A stretch of 53,744 bases of DNA from Clostridiales bacterium (GTDB lineage Bacteria; Bacillota; Clostridia; Christensenellales; Aristaeellaceae). Shown in pieces: positions 25,089 to 33,247 of this stretch. Each line of letters opens with the position of its first letter. Position 1 is the stretch's first letter. Below the pieces are notes generated by a model, which saw only the letters and a list, made by a program, of their open reading frames with translations, was not told the DNA's origin and searched no databases. Both the position numbers and the translations under genes were made by a program. Location: positions 1 through 53,744 of the forward strand of contig JAAYOH010000022.1 of the NCBI GenBank assembly GCA_012520375.1, given 5' to 3'.

Positions 25089-25162
25089 CACGCCCGAAGG
25101 GATTCGAACCCTTGACCCACAGCTTAGAAGGCTGTTGCTCTATCCAGCTGAGCTACAGGCGC
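25089..25162 (-). tRNA. tRNA-Arg (anticodon TCT)
   Basis: On the minus strand it starts GCGCCTGTAGCTCAGCTGG, anticodon loop CTTCTAA gives TCT, and the T-arm is GTTCGAATC. The acceptor ends CGGGCGT with a G1-U72 pair and G73. CCA is not encoded, unlike the other three. It is the first tRNA of the operon. Confidence 0.96.
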
Positions 25163-25213
25163 AAGGCCCGCTCCGGGGCAGCGTCGTCGATCACATATCG
25201 CTGACAATTAAAA

Positions 25214-25242
25214 ATTATAGCATGAAAAAGCGCCGTTGTCTA
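25214..25242 (-). promoter_or_regulatory. Promoter of the tRNA operon
   Basis: On the minus strand TAGACA (25242-25237), 17 bases, then perfect TATAAT (25219-25214). It starts just inside or at the end of the upstream phosphoesterase gene, so the tRNA operon has its own promoter. Confidence 0.8.
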
Positions 25243-25247
25243 TAGGT

Positions 25248-25706
25248 TTACAGAATTTTTATTACCGGTACTGGGCCGTTGGGGCGAAACTCCAACAGGG
25301 CATAGCGGCCGCTCATCAGGGCGCCCGGATTGATGAACAGGATGGGGCCATCCCGATCCACGGAGGGGATGTGGGTGTGGCCGTACAGCACGATGTCCGC
25401 CTCCGCTGCCCGGGCCCGGAAGCTGAGCCTGGAGAGGGAGCGCTTGACCCCGTACCGATCTCCATGGGTCAGGAGGATCCGAAAGCCTTCGACGGTAAGG
25501 ATAAGTTCCCGGGAAGCAATGGGAAAAACGTCGCAGTTGCCCGCGACGGCGTGACAGGGGATGCCCAGCCGCTCCGCCAGGCGGACGCCGTCCCGGGCCG
25601 TATCCCCCATGTGGCACAGGGCCTGGCAATCCCGGAGCCGGGGCACGGCCTGCTCCAGGAAGCCTGCGGCGCCATGGCTGTCGCTGACCAGGGCCAGGCG
25701 GATCAT
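25248..25706 (-). CDS. YfcE/MJ0936-type metallophosphoesterase
   Basis: The 152-residue protein is a compact calcineurin-like phosphodiesterase. Metal-binding motifs run in order: ALVSDSHG near the N-terminus, MGDTARDG, VAGNCDVFP, ILLTHGDRYG and YGHTHIPSV. Proteins of this group hydrolyse phosphodiesters in vitro and their cell role is often unclear. The ATG at 25706 overlaps the stop of the upstream RNase PH fusion (ATGA), so the two are translationally coupled. The same gene pair order (nucleotide housekeeping enzyme then YfcE-like) is common in Firmicutes. Confidence 0.93.
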   Translation of the reverse strand: MIRLALVSDSHGAAGFLEQAVPRLRDCQALCHMGDTARDGVRLAERLGIPCHAVAGNCDVFPIASRELILTVEGFRILLTHGDRYGVKRSLSRLSFRARAAEADIVLYGHTHIPSVDRDGPILFINPGALMSGRYALLEFRPNGPVPVIKIL

Positions 25707-27022
25707 TTTTCCTTCAGGGCATCCAGCAGCAGGCGGATGGCCCGGGCCCGATGGGAGATTTGGTTCTTGTCCGCAAGCTGCGCCTGGGCGAAGGTGACGC
25801 CCAGGTCTTCGGACAGGAACAGGGGATCGTAGCCGAAACCGCCGCTGCCCCGGTATTCCCGCAGGATCTGTCCCTCGCAGGTGCCCCGGGCAAGGATGGG
25901 CTCGTGACCGGGCCGCACCAGGGCCATGGCGCAGACGTAACGGGCGGAGCGCTCTTCCTTTTCCTCCATCTCGTGGAGGAGCAGGCGATTGTTGGCCTCG
26001 TCGTCCCCGTGGACTCCGGCATAGCGGGCGGAATGGACGCCGGGCCGTCCGCACAGGGCGTCCACCTCCAGACCGGAATCGTCCGCCACTGCGGCGCAGC
26101 CCGTCAGGCGCATCAGGGCATTGGCCTTGATCAGGGCATTCTCCTCGAAGCTTTCGCCGTTTTCCTCCACGTCCACCTCCACGCCCATTTCCGTCATGGA
26201 TACCACGTCGAAGTGCTCCCTGAGCAACATGCGCATTTCCTTCAGCTTGCCGAAATTGCCGCTGGCCAGCACCAGGCGCTGCTTTTTGCCGATGACATGG
26301 GCGCGCTCCCCGAGGATTTCCCGCTGGGCGCACATCAGATCCAGGATTCCCTTGTCCGCCAGGTCCAGCAGGGCGCTCAGTTCCGGGCGGGTGAAGGTGC
26401 GCCCCTCTCCGGTACCCTGGAGCTCCGCCAGGGAAAGATCGTCCGGGCCTCCGATCATCACCGCGTTCATATCCACCTGGGCGGCGGAGTCTTCGACATA
26501 ACACAGGTCCAGCAGGGGCCGGTCTTCCACAAGGCCCACGCTCACCGCGGCCAACTGCCGGCACACGGGAGAATCCTGCAGGATGCCTTTTTCCATCAAC
26601 CTGTTCACCGCCAGGCACAGGGCCACGAAGGCGCCGGTGATGGAGGCCGTGCGGGTCCCCCCGTCCGCCTGGAGCACGTCGCAGTCCAGGGTGATGGTGT
26701 TTTCCCCCAGCCGGCTCAGGTCGCAGCAGGCGCGCAGGGAACGCCCGATGAGCCGGGAGATCTCCACGCCCCGGCCGTCCTTTTTGATGCCGTCCCTTGC
26801 CTTGCGGGTGGGGGTAGCGCCGGGGAGCATGGCGTACTCCGCCGTGACCCAGCCCCTGCCCTGTCCCTTCAGGAAGGGAGGGACGCCGGGCTGGAAGGAG
26901 GCGGTGCACAGAACCCGGGTTTTTCCGCAGCAGATCAGGGCGGAGCCCGCCGCCATTTCGGTGTAGTCGGGCAGGATGGTCACAGAGCGAAGCTCGTCAG
27001 GGGCGCGTCCGTCGGCTCTCAT
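25703..27022 (-). CDS. Fusion of RNase PH with XTP/dITP diphosphatase (Rph-RdgB)
   Basis: The 439-residue protein joins two enzymes. Residues 1 to about 240 are RNase PH (MRADGRAPDELR, GWVTAEYAMLPGATPTR, LDCDVLQADGGTRTASITGA), which trims tRNA 3' ends by phosphorolysis. From about residue 247 it is a house-cleaning nucleotide diphosphatase (RLVLASGNFGKLKEMR, AVADDSGLEVDALCGRPGVHSARYAG, SGGFGYDPLF, KNQISHRARA), which removes XTP, ITP and dITP. Both parts look complete. The ATG follows GGAGGAT. A run TAAAAT at 27060-27055 on the minus strand could be its -10, in a shared region with the divergent rqcH promoter. Confidence 0.95.
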   Translation of the reverse strand: MRADGRAPDELRSVTILPDYTEMAAGSALICCGKTRVLCTASFQPGVPPFLKGQGRGWVTAEYAMLPGATPTRKARDGIKKDGRGVEISRLIGRSLRACCDLSRLGENTITLDCDVLQADGGTRTASITGAFVALCLAVNRLMEKGILQDSPVCRQLAAVSVGLVEDRPLLDLCYVEDSAAQVDMNAVMIGGPDDLSLAELQGTGEGRTFTRPELSALLDLADKGILDLMCAQREILGERAHVIGKKQRLVLASGNFGKLKEMRMLLREHFDVVSMTEMGVEVDVEENGESFEENALIKANALMRLTGCAAVADDSGLEVDALCGRPGVHSARYAGVHGDDEANNRLLLHEMEEKEERSARYVCAMALVRPGHEPILARGTCEGQILREYRGSGGFGYDPLFLSEDLGVTFAQAQLADKNQISHRARAIRLLLDALKEK

Positions 27023-27081
27023 GGCGGGATCCTCCTTATGGGCAGGTTGCTGTCATTTTACCATATCAGGCCTGGCTTTGG

Positions 27082-27110
27082 TTGCGTCCCCTACAAATTT
27101 ACGCTATAAT
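27082..27110 (+). promoter_or_regulatory. Predicted promoter of rqcH
   Basis: TTGCGT (27082-27087), 17-base spacer, perfect TATAAT (27105-27110). The start codon of rqcH is 34 bases downstream of the -10. Confidence 0.65.
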
Positions 27111-27143
27111 TACGGACGACATTGGAATTTGGAGGAAAAAACC

Positions 27144-28886
27144 ATGCCCATGGACGGCCTGACCCTACACTACATCGTCCGGGAGCTGGATGAAGCCCTG
27201 ACGGGGGGGCGCCTGGACAAGATCGCCCAGCCTGAGCGGGACGAACTGCAGCTCACCGTCCGCAACAGGGGCAAGAACCGGGTGCTGCTGATCAGCGCCA
27301 ACGCCGGGGGCACTGCCCGGATCCACCTGACGGAGGAACGAAAAACCAACCCCCAGGAGCCGCCCATGTTTTGCATGCTGCTGCGCAAGCACTTGGGGGG
27401 CGGCCGGGTGGCGGTGATCCGGCAGATAGAGGGAGACCGCATTTTGGAGATCCTGGTGGAGAACCTGTCCGAACTGGGGGATCCCCGGCATTTCCGCCTT
27501 GTATGCGAATTCATGGGCAAACATTCCAACATCATCCTGGTCTCGCCGGAGGGCAGGATCGTGGACAGCGCCCGCCGCGTCACCCGGGAGCTCAGCCGGG
27601 TGCGGGAGGTGCTGCCGGGCCACGCCTATGAAAGGCCTCCGGCTCACGGGAAAATGCCCTTCGACGAACCGTGCGGCGATCGGCTGGAACGGGATCTCCG
27701 GGGGGCGTCCGGGCGCTTTGACCGGGTGCTCCAGGGGCTGGTGAGCGGGCTGTCTGCCCAGAGCGCCAGGGAGCTGTCCTTACGGGTGCTGGGGGAGGCG
27801 GAGGCCCGGCTCGAAGGGGAGGGCCTTCGGGATATCGCCCGAAAAACAGTTGCCCTGCTGCGGGAACTGCCCGCCCCCGCGCCGGAACTGGTATGTGCTG
27901 CGGACGGGACGCCCCTGGACCTTACCGCCTTCCCTTACCGCCTGTACCGGGACCTTCCGAGGGCATCCTGCGCTTCCCTGTCCCAGGCCATGGACAGGTT
28001 CTACCGGGAACGGGACAAGGCCATGCGCCTGTCCCAAAAGTCCGCATCCCTGCGCAAGCTGTTGCGGGCCAACATCGCCCGCTGTGAGAAGAAGCTGGCG
28101 CTGCAGGAGGAGGCCCTGGAGGGGAGCGCCCGCATGGAGGAATACCGCATCAAGGGGGAACTGCTCACGGCCGCCCAGGGCGGGGTGCGCAAGGGGCAGG
28201 ACAAGGTGATGCTGGTCAATTACTACGACCCGGACTGCGCCCCCCTGGAAGTGGAATTGGACGTAAAGCTGTCCCCCGCCGCCAATGCCCAGCGCTACTT
28301 TAAGCTGTATCAAAAGGCGCGATCCGCCCGGGACCTGGCGGCGGTGCAAAAGGAGAAGACCCTGGAGGAGCTGCAATATCTGGAGGGACAGCTGCTGAAT
28401 CTTACGGTGTGTGAGGAGGAAGCCGCCCTGAACGAGATCCGGGAGGAGATGGAGCGGCTGGGCTACGCCCGGCCCCACACCAACCGCAGGCAGCTGAAAA
28501 AGCTGCCCCCTTCCGCCCCCCTGCACAAGCTGTCCAGCACCGGGCGGGACATCCTGATCGGGCGCAACAACCTGCAGAACGACAGGCTGACCCAGACCGC
28601 AGATCCCCGGGAGATCTGGCTTCATGCCAAGGATATGCCGGGTTCCCACGTGATCATCGTGGGGGAAGACCCGGACGAAACCACCCTGTACGAGGCGGCG
28701 CTGCTGGCGGCCCGCTATTCCAAAGGCGCCTCCTCCAGCCAGGTGCCCGTGGACTATACCCTGAAGAAGTATGTGAAAAAGCCCTCCGGGGCCAAGCCCG
28801 GCTTTGTGATTTACACCAACCAGCGCACGCTGTACGTTACGCCCAGTGCGGAGAACCTGGCAGGCGTGGCGGATCGCGATCCGTAG
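27144..28886 (+). CDS. rqcH: RqcH (NFACT-family ribosome quality control factor)
   Basis: This 580-residue NFACT protein binds stalled large ribosomal subunits and recruits tRNA-Ala to add alanine tails to stuck peptides. The N-terminal NFACT domain opens MPMDGLTLHYIVRELDEAL and includes FCMLLRKHLGGGRV. A long helical coiled-coil lies in the middle (about 300-440). The C-terminal NFACT-R region carries GRDILIGRNNLQNDRLT and the IWLHAKDMPGSHVII motif with the Asp-Met-Pro-Gly-Ser characteristic of the family. The ATG at 27144 follows TTTGGAGGAAAA; longer frames upstream run through the promoter and are not coding. Older annotations call it fibronectin-binding protein. Confidence 0.95.
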   Translation: MPMDGLTLHYIVRELDEALTGGRLDKIAQPERDELQLTVRNRGKNRVLLISANAGGTARIHLTEERKTNPQEPPMFCMLLRKHLGGGRVAVIRQIEGDRILEILVENLSELGDPRHFRLVCEFMGKHSNIILVSPEGRIVDSARRVTRELSRVREVLPGHAYERPPAHGKMPFDEPCGDRLERDLRGASGRFDRVLQGLVSGLSAQSARELSLRVLGEAEARLEGEGLRDIARKTVALLRELPAPAPELVCAADGTPLDLTAFPYRLYRDLPRASCASLSQAMDRFYRERDKAMRLSQKSASLRKLLRANIARCEKKLALQEEALEGSARMEEYRIKGELLTAAQGGVRKGQDKVMLVNYYDPDCAPLEVELDVKLSPAANAQRYFKLYQKARSARDLAAVQKEKTLEELQYLEGQLLNLTVCEEEAALNEIREEMERLGYARPHTNRRQLKKLPPSAPLHKLSSTGRDILIGRNNLQNDRLTQTADPREIWLHAKDMPGSHVIIVGEDPDETTLYEAALLAARYSKGASSSQVPVDYTLKKYVKKPSGAKPGFVIYTNQRTLYVTPSAENLAGVADRDP

Positions 28887-28914
28887 CTGTGGCGGGGATG
28901 GGCCTTTGCCGGCG

Positions 28915-28960
28915 CTAAAAAAGGGCTTCTGCGGTGTTTTGCAGAAGCCCATGGGTTTTT
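28915..28960. terminator. Bidirectional terminator between rqcH and guaB
   Basis: GGGCTTCTGC (28923-28932) pairs perfectly with GCAGAAGCCC (28941-28950). The plus strand continues ATGGGTTTTT; the minus strand continues TTTTTT. It serves both convergent genes. Confidence 0.88.
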
Positions 28961-28967
28961 GGAAGGG

Positions 28968-30479
28968 TTATTCGGCCAGGATGGCGGAATGCTTGTCCTT
29001 CAGCAGGACGTCGTGGGCGCCGCCCTCCACGATGCTCACGGAACTGACCAGGGTGAGCCGGGCCTTTTGCTGGAGCTCGGGGATGGACAGAGCGCCGCAG
29101 TTGCACATGGTGGACTTGATCTTGCTCAGGGTCAGGGCCACGTTGTCCTGCAGCCGCCCTGCGTAGGGCACGTAGCTGTCCACGCCCTCTTCGAAGGAGA
29201 GCTTGGCATCGCCGCCCATATCGTAGCGCTGCCAGTTTCGGGCCCTGGCGCTGCCCTCGCCCCAGTACTCCTTCATGTAGCTGCCGTTTACCAGCACCTT
29301 GTTGGAGGGGCTCTCGTCGAAGCGGGCGAAGTAGCGGCCCAGCATGCAGAAATCGCAGCCCATGGCCAGGGCCAGGGTCACGTGGTAGTCCTGGACGATG
29401 CCCCCGTCGGAGCACAGGGGGATGTAAATGCCGGTCTCCTCAAAGTATTCGTCCCGGGCCTTGCTCACCTCGATGACCGCGGTGGCCTGGCCCCGGCCGA
29501 TGCCCTTGGTCTCCCGGGTGATGCAGATGGCGCCGCCGCCGATGCCGATCTTGATGAAGTCCGCCCCCGATTCCGCCAGGAAGCGGAACCCGTCCCGGTC
29601 TACCACGTTGCCGGCGCCTACCTTCAGGCTGTCGCCGTAGCGCTCCCGGATCCAGTTCAGGGTGATGCGTTGCCATTCGGTGAAGCCCTCGGAAGAGTCG
29701 ATGCACAGCACGTCCGCTCCCGCATCCACCAGGGCGGGCACCCGTTCGGCGTAGTCCCGGGTGTTGATGCCGGCGCCCACCACGTAGCGCTTGTGGACGT
29801 CCAGCAGCTCGTTGGGGTTGTCCTTGTGAATGTCGTAATCCTTGCGGAATACAAAGGCCACCAGGCGCTGGTTCTTGTCCACGATGGGCAGGGCGTTGAT
29901 CTTGTTCTCCCAGATGATGTCGTTGGCCTCGCTGAGGGTGACGCCTTCCCGGGCGAATACGATGCGCTCCAGGGGGGTCATGAATTGGGACACCGGGGTG
30001 TTCTTTTCCATGCGGCTGACCCGATAGTCCCGGCTGGTGACGATGCCCAGGAACTTGCCCGAGGGGGTGCCGTCGTCGGTGACCGATACCGTGGAGTGGC
30101 CCGTCTTTTCTTTCAGGTAGAGGATGTCCGCCAGGGTGTGGTCGGGGCGTACGTTGGAATCGCTGGGCACGAAGCCCGCCTTATACGCTTTGACCCGGCG
30201 CACCATATCCGCCTGTCGGGCGACGGGCTGAGAACCGAAGATGAAGGAGATGCCGCCCTCCTTGGCCAGGGCGATGGCCATGCGGTCGTCGGATACCGAC
30301 TGCATGATGGCGGAGACCAGCGGGATATTCATGGAAAGGCTTGGGGTTTCGCCCCGGCGGAACTTGGTGACCGGGGTCTTAAGCGATACGTTGGCTGGGA
30401 TGCACTCTGTGGAAGAGTAGCCGGGGATCAGCAGATACTCGCTGAAGGTATGCGACGGTTCGCTATAATAATAAGCCAT
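28968..30479 (-). CDS. guaB: Inosine-5'-monophosphate dehydrogenase, Tritrichomonas-like type
   Basis: The 503-residue enzyme oxidises IMP to XMP with NAD+, the committed step to GMP. The barrel is interrupted by a pair of CBS domains (about residues 95-215). The catalytic loop reads [12 protein letters not shown], placing the nucleophile at Cys319. The mobile-flap pair is Arg418-Tyr419 in [10 protein letters not shown]. From memory, both numbers and the total length equal those of the Tritrichomonas foetus enzyme, and long stretches such as [14 protein letters not shown] and YFARFDESP match that type rather than Bacillus GuaB (GPGSICTTR). The start follows GGGGAGGGAAAG. Confidence 0.95.
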   Translation of the reverse strand: MAYYYSEPSHTFSEYLLIPGYSSTECIPANVSLKTPVTKFRRGETPSLSMNIPLVSAIMQSVSDDRMAIALAKEGGISFIFGSQPVARQADMVRRVKAYKAGFVPSDSNVRPDHTLADILYLKEKTGHSTVSVTDDGTPSGKFLGIVTSRDYRVSRMEKNTPVSQFMTPLERIVFAREGVTLSEANDIIWENKINALPIVDKNQRLVAFVFRKDYDIHKDNPNELLDVHKRYVVGAGINTRDYAERVPALVDAGADVLCIDSSEGFTEWQRITLNWIRERYGDSLKVGAGNVVDRDGFRFLAESGADFIKIGIGGGAICITRETKGIGRGQATAVIEVSKARDEYFEETGIYIPLCSDGGIVQDYHVTLALAMGCDFCMLGRYFARFDESPSNKVLVNGSYMKEYWGEGSARARNWQRYDMGGDAKLSFEEGVDSYVPYAGRLQDNVALTLSKIKSTMCNCGALSIPELQQKARLTLVSSVSIVEGGAHDVLLKDKHSAILAE

Positions 30480-30507
30480 GTGCTTTCCCTCCCCTCATGA
30501 TGGCCCC

Positions 30508-30548
30508 AGTATAGACCATGCGGGGGGAAGAATCAACCCACATGGGTT
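30508..30548 (-). promoter_or_regulatory. guaB promoter with an overlapping inverted repeat
   Basis: On the minus strand TTGATT (30536-30531), 17 bases, TATACT (30513-30508). An inverted repeat AACCCA-CA-TGGGTT (30535-30548) overlaps the upstream edge of the -35 and could be a regulator site. Confidence 0.55.
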
Positions 30549-30621
30549 AATATCCGGGGAATTGCGCCCGACAGCCCCTATCCCTGCCCTTCCGCCGCCG
30601 GCCGGAGTGGGAGCTATCGGA

Positions 30622-31389
30622 TTACAAAGCGATGCCGGCGAATTCCAGGGCCAGTTTCCCGATCAGCAGGGCCAGCACCACCAACATGATGTAACGGATG
30701 AATTTGGCGCCTTTCTTCAGGGCCAGGTTGGCGCCGATATAACCCCCCAGCAGGGAGCACAGGGTGGCGGGCAGGGCCAGGGGCAGCAGCACACAGCCTC
30801 CCACCAGAAAAGAGATCAGGGCAGCCACGTTGCTGGACAGGTTCACCAGTTTTGCGCAGCCCGAAGCGGAGACCATGTCCATCCCACAGACCCAGGTAAA
30901 GAGCATGATCAGGATGGTGCCGGTGCCCGGGCCGAAAAAGCCGTCGTAGGCGCCGCATGCAAGCCCGATGGCGAAGCACAGCACCAGGGTTTTTCGGGTG
31001 ATGGGCCGGGAGACCGCGGGGGAGTCCCGCTTGAACAGCAGCAGCACCGCCACCACCGGGATGGCGATCAACATGAAGAGGCGAACGTTCTCCGGACGCA
31101 TCTGCCGCTGCAGCCAGGCCCCGGCGTAGGAGCCCGGGAAGGCCCCCAAGGTGGCGCACAGGGCGGGCTTATACAGGATGCGCCCCGCACGGCCGTAGCG
31201 GATGGTGGCCAGCAGCGTGCCGAAGGAGGAGGAAAATTTGTTGGAGCCGGAGGCCATTTGGGGAGGAAGTCCTGCCAGCAGATAAGCGGGCAGGGAAATC
31301 AGGCCGCCGCCCCCCGCAATGGCGTCCACCAACGCGGCCAGGAAAATCAACGGGCACACCGTCAACAGCATCTGCAGGGTCACTTCCAA
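30622..31389 (-). CDS. TSUP-family (TauE/SafE) membrane permease
   Basis: This membrane protein of about 255 residues has eight hydrophobic segments. The family repeats are visible: FLAALVDAIAGGGGLISLPAYL in the first half and GLACGAYDGFFGPGTGTILIM in the second. TSUP proteins export or import sulfite, sulfonates or organic acids; the substrate cannot be told here. I prefer a TTG start at 31389 because AAAGGGGAG lies six bases before it, while the ATG at 31407 has no ribosome binding site and lies at the expected transcription start of a TAAAAT (31418-31413) promoter. The ATG cannot be excluded. Confidence 0.88.
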   Translation of the reverse strand: MEVTLQMLLTVCPLIFLAALVDAIAGGGGLISLPAYLLAGLPPQMASGSNKFSSSFGTLLATIRYGRAGRILYKPALCATLGAFPGSYAGAWLQRQMRPENVRLFMLIAIPVVAVLLLFKRDSPAVSRPITRKTLVLCFAIGLACGAYDGFFGPGTGTILIMLFTWVCGMDMVSASGCAKLVNLSSNVAALISFLVGGCVLLPLALPATLCSLLGGYIGANLALKKGAKFIRYIMLVVLALLIGKLALEFAGIAL

Positions 31390-31502
31390 GGCGATCTCCC
31401 CTTTCATCGCAGATTTTATTCGACCGATGTCCCCGTTGTTCCTCCATTGTGCGGGAAATTAACGACCGGTGCGCCCTGCTTCTGTAATTTTTTGCAAACC
31501 GG

Positions 31503-31531
31503 TTGCGGAATGTGTCCGGATATGGTATAAT
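31503..31531 (+). promoter_or_regulatory. Predicted promoter of secG
   Basis: TTGCGG (31503-31508), 17-base spacer, perfect TATAAT (31526-31531), followed after 33 bases by the AAGGAGG of secG. Confidence 0.7.
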
Positions 31532-31580
31532 TTTCTTCACTGTGTGGATTAGTCCCATCGTTTAAGGAGGTTTCCCAAGG

Positions 31581-32003
31581 ATGCAAGCACTGGTTATCGT
31601 TATCAATATTCTGCTGATCTTGGTTGCGCTGGTCATCATCGTAGCCGTTCTGATGCAGCAAGGAAATCGCGCTGGTTTGGGCGCCATCGGCGGCGGCGCG
31701 GAAACCTTTTTCGGAAAGAGCAAAGCCAAGAGCATCGAGGCCAAGCTGAGCCGGATCACCAAGATCGCCGCGGTGGTCTTCATCGCGCTGGCCATCGCTT
31801 GTACCATCCTCACCGCCCGCATCAGCAACATCAAAGAAGCCTCCAAAGAAGCCATTGCCCTGGAGGATGTGGTGACCGAGGAAGCCGCTGAGGAGACCGA
31901 GGAAGAGCCCGCAACCGAGGAAGCTGCCGAGCCCGCCGCTGAAGAAGCCGCTGAAACCACAGCCCAGGAGACCGAAGCTTCCACCGAAGAGACCGCGGCC
32001 TGA
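31581..32003 (+). CDS. secG: Protein translocase subunit SecG with an acidic Ala/Glu tail
   Basis: SecG assists the SecYEG channel in protein export. Residues 1-75 show the family plan: a first membrane helix, then VLMQQGNRAGLGAIGGGAETFFG, and a second helix after KLSRITK. Family members usually end soon after the second helix at about 70-80 residues. This one continues about 55 more residues as a low-complexity tail of Glu, Ala, Thr and Pro (EEAAEETEEEPATEEAAEPA), which would lie on the far side of the membrane from the SecG loop. The start follows AAGGAGG by ten bases. The gene is monocistronic, ending at a strong terminator. Confidence 0.93.
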   Translation: MQALVIVINILLILVALVIIVAVLMQQGNRAGLGAIGGGAETFFGKSKAKSIEAKLSRITKIAAVVFIALAIACTILTARISNIKEASKEAIALEDVVTEEAAEETEEEPATEEAAEPAAEEAAETTAQETEASTEETAA

Positions 32004-32026
32004 GCCGATCTGACGGATAGAAAAGG

Positions 32027-32057
32027 CCTGCCACCGGACGTCCGGTGGCAGGTTTTT
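32027..32057. terminator. Terminator between secG and the PstS-like pseudogene
   Basis: A perfect 26-base palindrome (32027-32052, arms CCTGCCACCGGAC and its complement) is followed by TTTTT on the plus strand and CCTTTTC on the minus strand. It serves both convergent genes. Confidence 0.88.
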
Positions 32058-32060
32058 CTG

Positions 32061-33242
32061 TTATACGATTCCCGTATATCCCGTCTTCTCTATCAGCTCC
32101 TGGCCCTGGGGGGAGATGATCCAGGCCAGCAGGGCGCGGGTGTTTTCGTCTGCGTCGGCGCGGGTGACGGCGTAAAAGGCGTCGGAAACGGGGTAGGCGC
32201 CGTTTTCGATGTTTTCTCTCGTGGGGGCAATGCCCTCCAGGGACAAGGGTTTGATGTCTCCCCGGGCGAGCATTTGGGTAAGATAAAAGCGGAAGGAATA
32301 GCCGATTGCGCCGGGGTGGTTTTGGTAGTCGCTGACGGCGTGGACGATGCCCCCCATGTCTCCCGCGACTTCCCGGGTTGGGGGCGTCATCAGGGGCGCA
32401 TCCCCCATGAGGCGGATCAGGGCGCTCTGGCTGCCGCTGCCCGGCTCACGCTGGAAGGCTCGGATCCGTCCCAGGGATGGTACGTCCAGATCCCTCCAGT
32501 GGGTCGTCTCGCCGGCGTAGATGGAGCGTACCTAGGCCAGGGTGAGGCCCTCGATGGGATTTTTGGCGTTCACGAAGAAAACGAAGGCTTCTTTCCCGAT
32601 GGGGGTGAAATTGAGGGTGACGCCCCGGTCTTCTGCTTCCTGCAATTGTTCCCGGCTGGGGGCGGCGGTAAAGATGATGTCCGCATCTCCCCGGACGATG
32701 GCATCCCAGGCGCCGGTGGTGGTGGAGCACAGGAGATGGCCTTCGATCTGTTCCTCCGGGTACAGGGCCCGGGCAAAGGCGGAATAGATGGGATAGAGGG
32801 CTGTGGCGCCGTCCATCCGGGGGAGCGGCTCTTCGAGGCGCAGGGTCGGGGGCGCATCCAGCCGGGCCACCAGGCTGTCTTCTCCATAGGGGGTGTAGCG
32901 GTCCAATAGATCCTGGGCTTCCCGCAGGGTGATGGATTCCCGGTAGCGCTCCATGCCATACAGGGCGCCGGAGGAGAGCAGGCACAGGGCCGTGGCCAGG
33001 CAAGCGATGCGCAAAACCACTTTGCCGTGCTTCCTGAGAAACACGGTGGGATACCAGAGGAGGATCAGAAAAATCCCAAGCCCCCACAGGATTTGCGCCC
33101 GGCAGCTCGTCGAAAAGACCAGGAGCAGGAAAGATACGAGGGCAGGCAGGGGCAGCAGGACGGCTGTCAGGATATGAAGGGGTCTTTTGTTGATCAAAAG
33201 GGAAGCCAGGCCAAGGCCCAGGATGAGGATGCACAAGATCAT
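32061..33242 (-). pseudogene. Membrane-anchored PstS-like binding protein interrupted by one in-frame TAG
   Basis: The frame from ATG 33242 to the stop at 32061 is uninterrupted except for one TAG at 32534-32532. The N-terminal 100 residues hold about four membrane segments, followed by a phosphate-binding-protein-like domain: DGATALYPIYSAFARALYP, CSTTTGAWDAIVRGDADI, NPIEGLTLA, then the TAG, then VRSIYAGETTHWRDL, RAFQREPGSGSQSAL and GAIGYSFRFYL. In homologues the TAG position is a Gln or similar residue, so a single CAG-to-TAG change fits. Both halves are well conserved around the stop, so the lesion is recent or a sequencing error. It lies five bases downstream of a membrane metallophosphoesterase, probably as one operon. 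Confidence 0.85.
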
Positions 33243-33247
33243 GATGT

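Noticed and set aside
24724-25204. Small open frames across 24.7-25.2 kb
   Set aside because: They run through the four tRNA genes and their terminator and are not coding.
26976-27143. N-terminal extension of RqcH
   Set aside because: It overlaps the divergent rph-rdgB start and the TATAAT of the rqcH promoter; the family starts at the MPMDG segment.
32532-32534. TAG recoded as an amino acid
   Set aside because: Several intact genes in the window end in TAG (ZIP transporter, RqcH, RadA, the 154-residue protein), and no suppressor tRNA is seen, so a mutation or base-call error is simpler.
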